Below are positions 46,743-56,478 of a DNA stretch of 64,000 bases, in pieces. The stretch comes from Thiobacillus sp. (GTDB lineage: Bacteria > Pseudomonadota > Gammaproteobacteria > Burkholderiales > Thiobacillaceae): the NCBI GenBank assembly GCA_030679915.1, contig JAUXRY010000040.1:34363-98362 (forward strand), in the 5' to 3' direction. Position numbers and translations under genes: made by a program. The notes below the pieces were generated by a model. That model saw only the letters and a program-made list of their open reading frames with translations, did no database searches and had not been told where the DNA came from. The number at the start of each line of letters is the position of its first letter. Positions within the stretch are counted from its first letter, which is position 1.

Positions 46743-48407
46743 ATGGGGCGCAGCACGGGTTATGCCGGGCTTCACGATTACAACCGGGCGATTCGCGATA
46801 TCGCGACCAGTGCAGACTGGCAGTCCGGGAAATTGTCGCGTCAGTTGGAGCGGGTAGTCCAGGTGGCGGCGCGCTATATGGGTGTGGGTCAGGTGAGTAT
46901 CTGGTGCATGAATCAGGGGCAGAATAGTCTGGATTGTGTGTGCCAGTTCGATAGCCGTGTTGGGGTGACCCGGCCTGTGAAATCGCTCAGCCGAGATCAA
47001 TACCCCACCTATTTTTCCGAGCTCGCCAATAACCGCGTGATGGCGGTGGCTGATGCCTTGAATGACGCCATGACAGTCGAGCTCATTGATGGGTATATCA
47101 AACCACACAAAATTGCGTCTTTGCTTGATGCGCCGATCTGGTTCGATGGTGAAATAGTGGGTGTCGTGTGCCATGAGCATTCGGGTACCCCGCGCGTTTG
47201 GCGAGATGAAGATGTTGCTTTTGCAGGATCGATGAGTGACTTTGCCGCCATGGCTCTGTCGCAGAACCGCTACCAACAAGTGGAGTCGGCGCGTGAGCGG
47301 CTCACACGCATTATTGAAGCCACGCCAGATGTGGTTGCAATCATGGCGATCAATGGGTATTTGATCCAGATGAATCCGGCGGGTCGACAGTTACTGGGCT
47401 TGTCTGCGCGGGCGGATGTGACGCGCTTTCGTAGCCGCGATTTTTTAGGCGAACACACGACTTATTTGCTTGAAACGGAGATATTGCCCGCCTTGCAGCG
47501 AAGCGGTCGCTGGACGGGTGAGGCTTTATTGCGAGAAGACTCGCCTCAGGCATTGCCGGTGTCGGTGGTTGCGCTGGCCCATCACGATGTTGCGGGGCAG
47601 CTGGAATATTATTCGGTTACCTTGCGGGATCTGACGGCACAAAAAGCGATTCAGCGCGAGATCGAAGCGCTGAACAATGAACTCGAAGCACGCGTCCATA
47701 TGCGTACCCAGGAACTCGAGTTTGCCAATCGTAATCTTGAGTCGTTTGCCTATTCAGTGTCCCACGATCTCAAAGCGCCATTGCGCGGGATAGAAGGCTA
47801 CAGCCGGCTGCTGGCAAGTGAATATCGTGACAGCCTTCCCGAGGAGGCGCGTGATTACATCGATTTGATTGGGGCCTCGAGTTTGAGGATGGATCGAATG
47901 ATCGAGGATGTTCTGGCGTATTCTCGTGCACAGATCCGGCAGCTGAAACTGTTGCGTACTCATGTCGATCAACTGATTCAACAGGTCATCAGTGAGTTCG
48001 ACCAACACTTTAGGGATGGCGTTGTTCTGACGCTTGATATTGAGCCCGCGGTATTGGAATGTGATCGCGAAGGAATGATGCAGATAATGCGTAACTTTCT
48101 GTCCAATTCCCTGAAATACTCTCGTGAGAGTAGTCCGCCGCGCATCCGGGTTGAGGGCTATGCAAAAGAGAAGGGTTATCGTTTTTCCGTTAGTGATAAT
48201 GGGGTGGGATTCGATATGCGTTATCACGACCGAATCTTTGAAATATTCCATCGCTTGTCGAATGCGGCGGATCAGGACGGAACGGGTATCGGACTTGCAT
48301 TGGCGGCGCGTTCTGCAGAGCGTATGGGCGGGCGGGTGTGGGCCGAGAGTGCACCAGGCCAGGGCGCCACTTTTTTCTTTGAAATGGATAGCGAGACGCA
48401 CGCATGA
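46743..48407 (+). CDS. GAF-PAS sensor histidine kinase
   Basis: The 554-residue cytoplasmic kinase has a GAF domain (about 30-175: VQVAARYMGVGQVSIW, LLDAPIWFDGEIVGVVCHEH), a PAS domain (about 190-310: IIEATPDVVAIMAINGYLIQMN), a short coiled coil, the HisKA box YSVSHDLKAPLRGIEGYSRLL and HATPase motifs NFLSNSLKYS, DNGVGFD and GTGIGLALA. The kinase core resembles bacteriophytochrome-type kinases, but the GAF here has no obvious chromophore Cys. Its end overlaps the dual-receiver gene by ATGA, indicating a matched pair. Confidence 0.9.
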   Translation: MGRSTGYAGLHDYNRAIRDIATSADWQSGKLSRQLERVVQVAARYMGVGQVSIWCMNQGQNSLDCVCQFDSRVGVTRPVKSLSRDQYPTYFSELANNRVMAVADALNDAMTVELIDGYIKPHKIASLLDAPIWFDGEIVGVVCHEHSGTPRVWRDEDVAFAGSMSDFAAMALSQNRYQQVESARERLTRIIEATPDVVAIMAINGYLIQMNPAGRQLLGLSARADVTRFRSRDFLGEHTTYLLETEILPALQRSGRWTGEALLREDSPQALPVSVVALAHHDVAGQLEYYSVTLRDLTAQKAIQREIEALNNELEARVHMRTQELEFANRNLESFAYSVSHDLKAPLRGIEGYSRLLASEYRDSLPEEARDYIDLIGASSLRMDRMIEDVLAYSRAQIRQLKLLRTHVDQLIQQVISEFDQHFRDGVVLTLDIEPAVLECDREGMMQIMRNFLSNSLKYSRESSPPRIRVEGYAKEKGYRFSVSDNGVGFDMRYHDRIFEIFHRLSNAADQDGTGIGLALAARSAERMGGRVWAESAPGQGATFFFEMDSETHA

Positions 48408-49225
48408 AGCTGCTTTATGTTGAAGACAACCCATTCGATCGTGACCTCACGCGGCGGGCGCTGTTAAAACAAATTCCCCGTCTGGAATGGGATGCCGCGG
48501 CAGGGGTGAGTGAAGCGGTCGTGAAGCTGGATAGCCAGAAATACGATGTCGTTCTGCTCGACATGTGGTTGCAGGATGGCTGTGGCATGGATGTCTTGCT
48601 GCATGTTCGGCGGCAAAATCTTGAACTGGCCGTGGTCATCGTTGCCGGATCGGGTGACGAGGGCAGCGTGATCCAATACCTGAAAGCCGGCGCGCAGGAT
48701 TACGTCCCCAAGCGCGGCATGTATCTGGAGCAGTTGGGCGGCCATCTGACGCGGGCACAGGAAAGATTGCGCGATAATATCCGGCCGAACTCCGTACTGA
48801 CCGTCCTGTTTGTGGAGTCAAGTCTGGATGATGTTGAGTTGACCCGACGTCATTTTGATCGTCGTGCCCCCCATATCCGTTTAGAGGTGCAGCCGGATGG
48901 CGCAGCTGCACTGGCTTGGCTGGCACAGCCGGGTCACAACGCGGATGTTGCGCTTCTGGATCTGCGCCTGCCCGGCATGACAGGTCTGGAGTTACTGGAG
49001 AACCTGAAAAATCAGTATAACTTTCCCTGCATTCTTATCACTGGGCGGGGTGATGAATCGGCAGCTGCAAAAGCCATGAGCCTGGGGGCGGTGGATTACA
49101 TCATCAAGGAGCACGGATATGTGGCGGCGCTGCCTTGCGTGATCGAATACGCCCATTTATTGGCGGCCTATTCTGCATTGCGTCTGACTTATGCGCGCAT
49201 ACAGGATGGCATTACGCAAGCTTGA
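48404..49225 (+). CDS. Dual-receiver response regulator without output domain
   Basis: The 273-residue protein consists of two receiver domains in tandem. The first has LLYVEDNPFDRDL, the phospho-acceptor in VVLLDMWLQDG and the Lys in GAQDYVPK. The second has VLFVESSLDDVEL, VALLDLRLPGMTG, LITGRGD and GAVDYIIK. Both acceptor Asp residues are present, although in the first the conserved Thr/Ser is Ala and in the second the acidic pair is Glu-Ser. No DNA-binding or enzymatic domain follows; it probably acts by protein contacts or as a phosphate relay from the coupled kinase. Confidence 0.88.
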   Translation: MKLLYVEDNPFDRDLTRRALLKQIPRLEWDAAAGVSEAVVKLDSQKYDVVLLDMWLQDGCGMDVLLHVRRQNLELAVVIVAGSGDEGSVIQYLKAGAQDYVPKRGMYLEQLGGHLTRAQERLRDNIRPNSVLTVLFVESSLDDVELTRRHFDRRAPHIRLEVQPDGAAALAWLAQPGHNADVALLDLRLPGMTGLELLENLKNQYNFPCILITGRGDESAAAKAMSLGAVDYIIKEHGYVAALPCVIEYAHLLAAYSALRLTYARIQDGITQA

Positions 49226-49246
49226 ATACGCGCAAGGGTTGTGTAC

Positions 49247-49269
49247 TTTCCTTCATGTGTTGAAGGAAA
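49247..49269. terminator. Possible terminator hairpin between convergent genes
   Basis: TTTCCTTCA and TGAAGGAAA form a perfect 9-bp stem with loop TGTGT, between the ends of two convergent genes. There is no proper T-run on either side, so function as an intrinsic terminator is uncertain. Confidence 0.4.
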
Positions 49270-49274
49270 ATTCC

Positions 49275-49706
49275 CTAGGGCTTCCACCGTTCGGGGTGTG
49301 CCCAATATCGGGCGTTCAGCCAATCCGGCACTGGTTTGTAGGTGGCGAGATCATAGTCATAGACACTCAGGTTTTCGGTATCGTCGTAAAAGCATAGCGA
49401 AAAACCGAGTGCACGAAATGCCTCCGCATTGAGTGCACATTCTGCGCCTTCCACCAACAGCAGTCGCGGGGCAATATAAATGCGTGTGTTGCTGATCAAC
49501 TGCTGAGCTCGGTTGACGCTCAGCCCTTTCAGTGCATTGACGCCTACCGCAAGTGTACAGGGTGGGGTTGGTGCCTCTGCCGGCGTGCTGACAGGTGTTT
49601 TTGGCAGGATGCGGGTAACCAGTTGTAAAGCACTTTCTTCAAAGGCATGGATACTGGCAGGCTGCATTTCCAATAAACGGCTTTGAACGTAATCGAGCCA
49701 GTTCAT
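49275..49706 (-). CDS. Conserved hypothetical protein (possibly DUF6231)
   Basis: The 143-residue protein shows no signal or membrane segment. A Rossmann-like stretch TRIYIAPRLLLVEGAECALN is followed by ALGFSLCFYDDTENLSVYDYD and the aromatic C-terminus PVPDWLNARYWAHPERW. The last motif suggests a conserved family, which I think is DUF6231, but I am not certain. It overlaps the upstream RDD gene by ATGA. No function is assigned. Confidence 0.65.
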   Translation of the reverse strand: MNWLDYVQSRLLEMQPASIHAFEESALQLVTRILPKTPVSTPAEAPTPPCTLAVGVNALKGLSVNRAQQLISNTRIYIAPRLLLVEGAECALNAEAFRALGFSLCFYDDTENLSVYDYDLATYKPVPDWLNARYWAHPERWKP

Positions 49707-50146
49707 TTTTCACGCTTGGTTGGCACACGTATCAGGCGGGTGCCCGCAAGCCGGTCATGAAAAAATTGTTTGTCACGGTCGAAGAATGCCCACCAGAAAC
49801 CGATCCCAGCCAGCATCAAACCCAGTAAAGACAGGACGAAACGCAGCATGGCCTGCTTGAAAGTCAGGGTGTCGCCATTTTCTTGAACCAGGCGGATGCG
49901 CCAGGTTTTCATTGCCAGGGTTTGCCCGCTACGCAGCCAGAACGCGCTGAAGTAGGCGAACAGAACACCCAAAATATAGATCTGAAAAAGATGTCGCTGC
50001 CACGGTGTGTGCATGTCCCCAATTACGGGCATGATGATGAAAGACGCAACGAACACTACGGCAGTAACCAAAAGCAATTCGTAGACCATTGCTGCGAAGC
50101 GTGACAGTAGGGGGGCAGGAGTAAGGGCTATTGCGTTGTATTGCAT
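49703..50146 (-). CDS. RDD-family membrane protein
   Basis: The 147-residue protein has the RDD pattern: SRFAAMVYELLLV at the start (Arg and acidic positions), three hydrophobic helices, FWLRSGQTLAMKTWRIRLV in the middle and FFDRDKQFFHDRLAGTRLI at the end. RDD proteins are small transporters or membrane accessory proteins; the substrate is unknown. The ATG at 50144-50146 is used; a much longer upstream frame is antisense to the DUF2173 gene and rejected. Confidence 0.85.
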   Translation of the reverse strand: MQYNAIALTPAPLLSRFAAMVYELLLVTAVVFVASFIIMPVIGDMHTPWQRHLFQIYILGVLFAYFSAFWLRSGQTLAMKTWRIRLVQENGDTLTFKQAMLRFVLSLLGLMLAGIGFWWAFFDRDKQFFHDRLAGTRLIRVPTKREK

Positions 50147-50224
50147 GGTGGCTCTATATTGCAGTTTGGCGCGGCAATATGCCACAGCACGCGCTGACAT
50201 AATCAAAATCAAGGAGGCAGCTCG

Positions 50225-50629
50225 ATGCATATCATAAAGCAACTCATGTCCATACCCGGCGTTATCGCTGCGGGTGAATATGCTTACCGTGGCGACCGCT
50301 TCTCGTATGAGGGCGCGCTGACCGACGAGTTTGCGCGCATGGCATCCATTTTGTGCCGGGGCAATACCTTGTCGGTCAACATGCAATCCGAGATTTTCGA
50401 CTCCTTCGCCGAAAACTGTGGCTGCCGCCCGGTGCAGGGCTGGATCGTACGAGGTGATCAGATCACGGTGTGCACAGTCGGCAATTATTTTTCCTTCATT
50501 GAAAATCGTGACGAATTGCTGAACGATGTCATGACCATCATGCGGGCCAAGGTGGGCGATGTGCAGGATGACTTGCTTGTTAACCTGTACGCCAAGCTGG
50601 GCGGTGATACCAAAGAAGCCTTGTACTGA
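50225..50629 (+). CDS. DUF2173-type protein, copy 1 of 3
   Basis: The 134-residue soluble protein begins MHIIKQLMSIPGVIAAGEY after a strong AAGGAGG site. The core RPVQGWIVRGDQITVCTVGNY, followed by FSFIENRDELLNDVM, is repeated in diverged form by the next two genes. The small alpha/beta shape, with an early LxxxPGVxAA helix-strand step, recalls Roadblock/LC7-type scaffold domains; that link is inference. A family name of DUF2173 is my best recognition. Such proteins occur in sulfur- and iron-oxidising proteobacteria. The biochemical role is unknown. Confidence 0.75.
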   Translation: MHIIKQLMSIPGVIAAGEYAYRGDRFSYEGALTDEFARMASILCRGNTLSVNMQSEIFDSFAENCGCRPVQGWIVRGDQITVCTVGNYFSFIENRDELLNDVMTIMRAKVGDVQDDLLVNLYAKLGGDTKEALY

Positions 50630-50657
50630 AACCGAATACAGAAGAAGGGGAGAAAGC

Positions 50658-50996
50658 ATGAATTTTGACAAAATGATGGATTTACCGGGTGCGCTGGCTG
50701 CGTTTACCTATTCCGACAAAGGCGAGCTGCAATCGCACGTGCTGCGCGAGGGAACGGAATTGACGCCTCAGGTGCTCGATTTGTTGGCCCGCTCTTGCGT
50801 CGCCAATCAGGCGATAGCCAGCATGGAAGCCATCGGCTGGGAGGCGGTGACCGGTCAGACCGGTTTTCAACCGCTCAAGGGATTTTCAGTGGTGGGCCTT
50901 GAGTGGTCGGTGGTCGTTAATGGCAATTGCGGCGTTGTCGTTCGCAATCGCGATATTGACTATGAAGCGTCGTTCAAAGCCGTGCAGGCAGGTTAA
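50658..50996 (+). CDS. DUF2173-type protein, copy 2 of 3
   Basis: The 112-residue protein begins MNFDKMMDLPGALAAFTY after GAAGGGGAG. It shares the family outline but has the most diverged core: QPLKGFSVVGLEWSVVVNGN followed by CGVVVRNRD. It is 28 bases after copy 1 and nine bases before copy 3, so all three are surely one transcript. A longer upstream in-frame reading overlaps copy 1 and is rejected. Confidence 0.75.
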   Translation: MNFDKMMDLPGALAAFTYSDKGELQSHVLREGTELTPQVLDLLARSCVANQAIASMEAIGWEAVTGQTGFQPLKGFSVVGLEWSVVVNGNCGVVVRNRDIDYEASFKAVQAG

Positions 50997-51005
50997 GGAG
51001 CGCGT

Positions 51006-51341
51006 ATGTCATTAAAAAAAATACTCGTGCTCGATGGCGTCACTGCAGTATGCCGGTTTCGTGATGACGGCGTGGTCATGGAGGCCGAGGGTGTACTGCC
51101 TCAGGAGCTCATGGAACGTCTGGCAAAGTTTGCCCAGTGGTATCGCCGAATGGTATCCAGTAATACTGACCTCTTGTCATTGTTTTCACAGATGCGTGGC
51201 TGGTCGCCGTCACAGGGTTGGATTGTGCAGGGCGAAGCCATGACGGTATGCAGTGTGGGCAATATGGTTTGTTTGGTAGAAAATTCGCAGGGGTCGCTGA
51301 ATCATCTAATGAAGGCGCTCGGCGAAGCCGCACACGAGTAG
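51006..51341 (+). CDS. DUF2173-type protein, copy 3 of 3
   Basis: The 111-residue protein begins MSLKKILVLDGVTAVCRF after AAGGAGCGCGT. Its core SPSQGWIVQGEAMTVCSVGN then MVCLVENSQGSLNHLM is closer to copy 1 than to copy 2. The shared TVCxVGN Cys in copies 1 and 3 is missing in copy 2. Possible assembly into a hetero-oligomer is inference only. Confidence 0.75.
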   Translation: MSLKKILVLDGVTAVCRFRDDGVVMEAEGVLPQELMERLAKFAQWYRRMVSSNTDLLSLFSQMRGWSPSQGWIVQGEAMTVCSVGNMVCLVENSQGSLNHLMKALGEAAHE

Positions 51342-51356
51342 GGTCTCGCCGGGTTG

Positions 51357-51535
51357 AAAAAAAGGCCGGAAGCGTTTGCGTGCCCACGGCTCTCATGCAC
51401 TTCGGCGATCCGGACCCGCACCCTCAGACCATGAACAAAACCGGGTCTTGCCGTCAATCCAGGGCATCTCGCATGATGGCTGTTTCAGCATTGAGACGCG
51501 CAAAGCACGCGGTGTTCCCCCGGTAAACAGCTTGT
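51357..51535. other. Structured intergenic region, candidate ncRNA or ilvB leader
   Basis: Between the DUF2173 genes and ilvB there are 349 bases without a recognised gene. The first part can fold: GCGTTTGCG near 51372 pairs with CGCAAAGC near 51498 with one bulge, enclosing a 6-bp stem GACCCG/CGGGTC and a TCAAT/ATTGA stem. On the minus strand the closing stem is directly followed by a run of seven T (plus-strand A's 51357-51363), as for an independent small RNA. On the plus strand it would be an ilvB leader upstream of a terminator. Direction and identity are unresolved. Confidence 0.4.
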
Positions 51536-51540
51536 CTTTC

Positions 51541-51574
51541 AAAAAACCCTTCCGCTAGCAGAAGGGTTTTTTGT
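51541..51574. terminator. Bidirectional terminator upstream of ilvB
   Basis: AACCCTTC and GAAGGGTT form an 8-bp stem with loop CGCTAGCA, with an A-run before and a T-run after. It ends transcription from the DUF2173 operon or the structured region before ilvB. If the ilvB promoter lies upstream, it could work as an attenuator. Confidence 0.8.
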
Positions 51575-51690
51575 TGGTTTAAAGCAGGCCAAACTAGCTA
51601 AATAGGCCATTTCAATAGGTTTTCTTGACCGAAACAGGGCAAACCGATTACCCTCACGGGTTCACCAACGAATTGATTTATTACCTGTTT

Positions 51691-53403
51691 ATGGAAGCCA
51701 CGGGCGCCGAGATTGTTGTACGTTGTTTAGCCGAAGAGGGAGTCGAGTTTGTGTTCGGCTATCCCGGCGGAGCCGTGCTCACGATCTACGACGAAATCTT
51801 CAAGCAGGATAAATTCAAGCATGTGCTGGTGCGTCACGAGCAGGCGGCGGTGCATGCTGCGGATGCCTACGCGCGTTCCACCGGTCGTGTCGGCGTGGCG
51901 CTGGTGACCTCGGGTCCGGGCGTGACCAACGCCGTGACCGGTATTGCCACAGCATATATGGACTCTGTTCCGATCGTGGTGGTCACCGGCCAGGTGCCGA
52001 CCCCGGCGATTGGGCTGGATGCATTCCAGGAAGTCGATACCGTGGGCATTACCCGTCCCTGCGTGAAACACAATTTCCTGGTCAAGGATGTGAAAGACCT
52101 GGCAGCGACGATGAAAAAAGCGTTCATCATTGCGTCGACCGGGCGCCCTGGTCCCGTCGTGGTCGATGTGCCCAAGGACATTACGTTCCAGACCACTGAC
52201 TTCGTGTATCCCGCCACCATAGAAATGCGCTCATACAACCCCGTGGTCAAAGGCCATAGCGGGCAAATGAAACGCGCAGTGCAAATGTTGCTCGAAGCCA
52301 AACGTCCAATGATTTACGCCGGTGGCGGCGTGGTGCTGGGCGATGCGTCTGAACAACTGATTGAACTGACCCGTTTGCTGGGGTTTCCCATCACCAACAC
52401 CCTGATGGGATTGGGCGGGCACCCGGCTACCGACAAGCAGAATCTGGGTATGCTGGGGATGCACGGCACCTACGAAGCCAACATGGCGATGCAGCATTGC
52501 GATGTACTGCTGGCCGTAGGGGCGCGTTTTGATGACCGCGTGATTGGCAATCCCGAGCACTTTGCACGTGAGCAGCGCAACATTATTCATATCGATGTCG
52601 ATCCCTCTTCCATTTCCAAACGTGTTCGGGTCGATGTGCCCATCGTTGGCGATGTGAAGAGCGTGCTGACCGACATGCTCGCGCTGTTGAAGCTGGCCAA
52701 GGAAAAACCCGAGGCCTCTGCGTTGAATTCATGGTGGACGCAGATCGAGTTGTGGCGCTCAAAAAATTGCCTCAAATACAACCAGCAGGGCAGCATCATT
52801 AAGCCGCAATACGTCGTTGAAAAGCTGTGGGAAGTGACCAAGGGCGATGCCTTTGTGACCTCCGATGTGGGTCAGCACCAGATGTGGGCGGCGCAGTATT
52901 ACAAATTCGACAAGCCACGGCGCTGGATCAACTCGGGTGGTCTCGGCACCATGGGCGTCGGCTTGCCGTATGCCATGGGCGTGCAGCTGGCGCACCCCGA
53001 CGCGCAGGTCGCATGCATCACCGGCGAGTCGAGCATCCAGATGTGTATCCAGGAGCTCTCCACCTGCAAGCAGTACCGGATTCCGATCAAGGTTGTCACG
53101 CTCAACAATCGTTATATGGGCATGGTGCGTCAGTGGCAGCAGTTTTTCTACGGCAGCCGCTACTCCGAATCGTATATGGAATCCCTGCCTGACTTCGTAA
53201 AATTGGCCGAGGCTTATGGCCATATCGGCATGCGGATCGACAAGCCTGAAGACGTTGAAGGTGCATTGAAGGAAGCCTTTTCGCCGGCGTTGAAAGACCG
53301 TCTGGTTTTCATGGATTTCCAGACCGACCAGACCGAAAACGTGTTCCCCATGGTGGAAGGTGGCAAAGGCTTGTCCGAAATGATCCTGGCGGAGGAGCTT
53401 TAA
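51691..53403 (+). CDS. ilvB: Acetolactate synthase large subunit
   Basis: IlvB/IlvI condenses pyruvate with pyruvate or 2-ketobutyrate using thiamine diphosphate, the first common step to valine, leucine and isoleucine. The 570-residue product has GAEIVVRCLAEEGVEFVFGYP, the ThDP Glu in LVRHEQAAVHAADAYAR, and the ThDP motif GESSIQMCIQELSTCKQY followed by NNRYMGMVRQWQQ. The ATG at 51691 matches the family start but has a poor ribosome-binding site. ilvH follows after one base. Confidence 0.95.
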   Translation: MEATGAEIVVRCLAEEGVEFVFGYPGGAVLTIYDEIFKQDKFKHVLVRHEQAAVHAADAYARSTGRVGVALVTSGPGVTNAVTGIATAYMDSVPIVVVTGQVPTPAIGLDAFQEVDTVGITRPCVKHNFLVKDVKDLAATMKKAFIIASTGRPGPVVVDVPKDITFQTTDFVYPATIEMRSYNPVVKGHSGQMKRAVQMLLEAKRPMIYAGGGVVLGDASEQLIELTRLLGFPITNTLMGLGGHPATDKQNLGMLGMHGTYEANMAMQHCDVLLAVGARFDDRVIGNPEHFAREQRNIIHIDVDPSSISKRVRVDVPIVGDVKSVLTDMLALLKLAKEKPEASALNSWWTQIELWRSKNCLKYNQQGSIIKPQYVVEKLWEVTKGDAFVTSDVGQHQMWAAQYYKFDKPRRWINSGGLGTMGVGLPYAMGVQLAHPDAQVACITGESSIQMCIQELSTCKQYRIPIKVVTLNNRYMGMVRQWQQFFYGSRYSESYMESLPDFVKLAEAYGHIGMRIDKPEDVEGALKEAFSPALKDRLVFMDFQTDQTENVFPMVEGGKGLSEMILAEEL

Positions 53404-53404
53404 C

Positions 53405-54950
<1,546 letters not shown>

Positions 54951-54965
54951 TGTTCTAATGGATGA

Positions 54966-55011
54966 GGGGTGAGGCGTGTCGGGATAACCTGTCGCGCCTC
55001 ACCCCTTTTTT
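54966..55011 (+). terminator. Terminator of the ilvBHC operon
   Basis: GGGGTGAGGCG (54966-54976) pairs perfectly with CGCCTCACCCC (54995-55005), followed by TTTTTT. The 11-bp stem is strong. It lies 16 bases after the ilvC stop. Confidence 0.9.
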
Positions 55012-55030
55012 CTCACCCCACTTAAAATAT

Positions 55031-55657
55031 ATGACACATCCCCTCATCGCCCGAGAAGGTTGGCTGGTTTTGCTGGCTGCGTTTGCTGCCGCGTTGGTCG
55101 CGACCTGGCTCTTCGGCTACTGGTCGATTCCGTTCTGGATTTGGGCGGTTTTCGCGCTTCAGTTTTTCCGCGATCCCACGCGTGTTCCTCCCACCGATGT
55201 TGACGCAGTGATTTCGCCAGCGGACGGACGTATTGTTGCCGTTGAGAAAGTCTACGATCCCTACCTCGAACGCGAGGCATTGAAGATCAGCGTGTTTATG
55301 AACGTGTTCAATGTTCACTCCAACAAGAGTCCGGTCGACGGCGAGATCAAAGGTAGCTGGTATACCGCCGGCAGCTTTGTGAATGCTGATCTCGACAAGG
55401 CGTCTACTGAAAATGAACGCAATGCGTTGTGGATCCAGACTCCGCATGGCGACATCACCTCAGTGCAAATTGCCGGGCTGATTGCGCGGCGCATCCTGTG
55501 TTACGTACGCACGGGTGACAAACTGGTTCGGGGGCAGCGCTATGGCTTCATCCGGTTCGGCTCGCGTGTAGACGTTTATCTGCCAACGACAGCGCGCGCG
55601 GAAGTCTCGATCGGGCAAAAAGTCACCGGCGGGCGTACCATACTGGCTCGTTGGTAG
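55031..55657 (+). CDS. psd: Phosphatidylserine decarboxylase (short proenzyme type)
   Basis: The enzyme converts phosphatidylserine to phosphatidylethanolamine. The 208-residue proenzyme has N-terminal membrane helices, [29 protein letters not shown], and the self-cleavage site in [12 protein letters not shown], between Gly177 and Ser178, which becomes the pyruvoyl group. The short form is common in betaproteobacteria. The ATG at 55031 gives the family N-terminus. pssA follows 12 bases later, so the two-step pathway is encoded together. Confidence 0.94.
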   Translation: MTHPLIAREGWLVLLAAFAAALVATWLFGYWSIPFWIWAVFALQFFRDPTRVPPTDVDAVISPADGRIVAVEKVYDPYLEREALKISVFMNVFNVHSNKSPVDGEIKGSWYTAGSFVNADLDKASTENERNALWIQTPHGDITSVQIAGLIARRILCYVRTGDKLVRGQRYGFIRFGSRVDVYLPTTARAEVSIGQKVTGGRTILARW

Positions 55658-55669
55658 CCGTAAAACACC

Positions 55670-56464
55670 ATGCTCGAATTCAACCATCGCAAAAAAGAAA
55701 TCAAGCGCCCCCGGATGCGGGATCGCGGCATTTATCTGCTGCCGAACCTGCTGACTACCGGTGCGTTGTTTGCTGGATTTTATGCCGTGGTGCAAGCCAT
55801 GAATGGCCGCTTCGAGCACGCTGCAGTGGCCATCTTTATTGCCATGGTGCTCGATGGTCTTGATGGCCGCGTCGCGCGCATGACGCATACACAAAGTGCA
55901 TTTGGCGCCGAATATGACAGCCTGTCCGACATGGTGTCGTTTGGCGTGGCGCCTGCGCTGGTGATTTACGAGTTCGCCTTGCAGGGCATGGGAAAACTGG
56001 GCTGGATCGCTGCGTTTGTCTATTGCTCCAGTGCGGCTTTACGTCTGGCGCGCTTCAATACCCAGCACGAAACCGTAACGGACAAACGCTATTTTCAGGG
56101 CTTGCCGAGTCCGGCGGCGGCAGCATTGATCGCGGGCTTTGTTTGGGTGATGGTCGAATATGGCGTTGAAGGTCAGGATGTACGCTGGCTGGCAGCGGCG
56201 ATCGCATTACTGGGCGGACTGACCATGGTCAGTAACTTCCGCTATTACAGCGGCAAGGAAATCAATCTGCGCAAGAGCGTGCCCTTTTTCGCGATACTGT
56301 TGATCGTGCTGGCTTTCGTGCTGGTGTCGACCAGCCCGCCCGAAGTGCTGTTTGGCGCATTTCTGCTCTATGGTTTGTCGGGATACGCCGATGCCGTGTG
56401 GAAATTCATGCATCGCAACAAAAATGAAAAAACGGCAGCCCCCTTGCAGAGTGACGAAAAATAG
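55670..56464 (+). CDS. pssA: CDP-diacylglycerol-serine O-phosphatidyltransferase
   Basis: PssA makes phosphatidylserine from CDP-diacylglycerol and serine, supplying the substrate of Psd. The 264-residue membrane enzyme carries the CAPT signature LDGLDGRVARMTHTQSAFG, then AEYDSLSDMVSFGVAPA, with eight or so helices and YFQGLPSPAAA. It is followed by the leuA leader region. Confidence 0.95.
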   Translation: MLEFNHRKKEIKRPRMRDRGIYLLPNLLTTGALFAGFYAVVQAMNGRFEHAAVAIFIAMVLDGLDGRVARMTHTQSAFGAEYDSLSDMVSFGVAPALVIYEFALQGMGKLGWIAAFVYCSSAALRLARFNTQHETVTDKRYFQGLPSPAAAALIAGFVWVMVEYGVEGQDVRWLAAAIALLGGLTMVSNFRYYSGKEINLRKSVPFFAILLIVLAFVLVSTSPPEVLFGAFLLYGLSGYADAVWKFMHRNKNEKTAAPLQSDEK

Positions 56465-56471
56465 ATAGAAT
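56444..56471 (+). promoter_or_regulatory. Candidate leuA operon promoter
   Basis: TTGCAG (56444-56449) and TAGAAT (56466-56471) are separated by 16 bases, overlapping the last codons of pssA. The transcription start predicted seven bases downstream coincides with the leader-peptide ATG, so the leader mRNA may have almost no 5' untranslated region. Confidence 0.55.
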
Positions 56472-56478
56472 TTGAAAC

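Noticed and set aside
50147..50671. N-terminal extension of the RDD gene to 50671
   Set aside because: The extension runs antisense through the first DUF2173 gene; the ATG at 50146 gives the RDD family start.
51394..51526. Short plus-strand frame before ilvB as an ilv leader peptide
   Set aside because: It has few Leu, Ile or Val codons and no runs of them, so it does not look like a branched-chain attenuator peptide.
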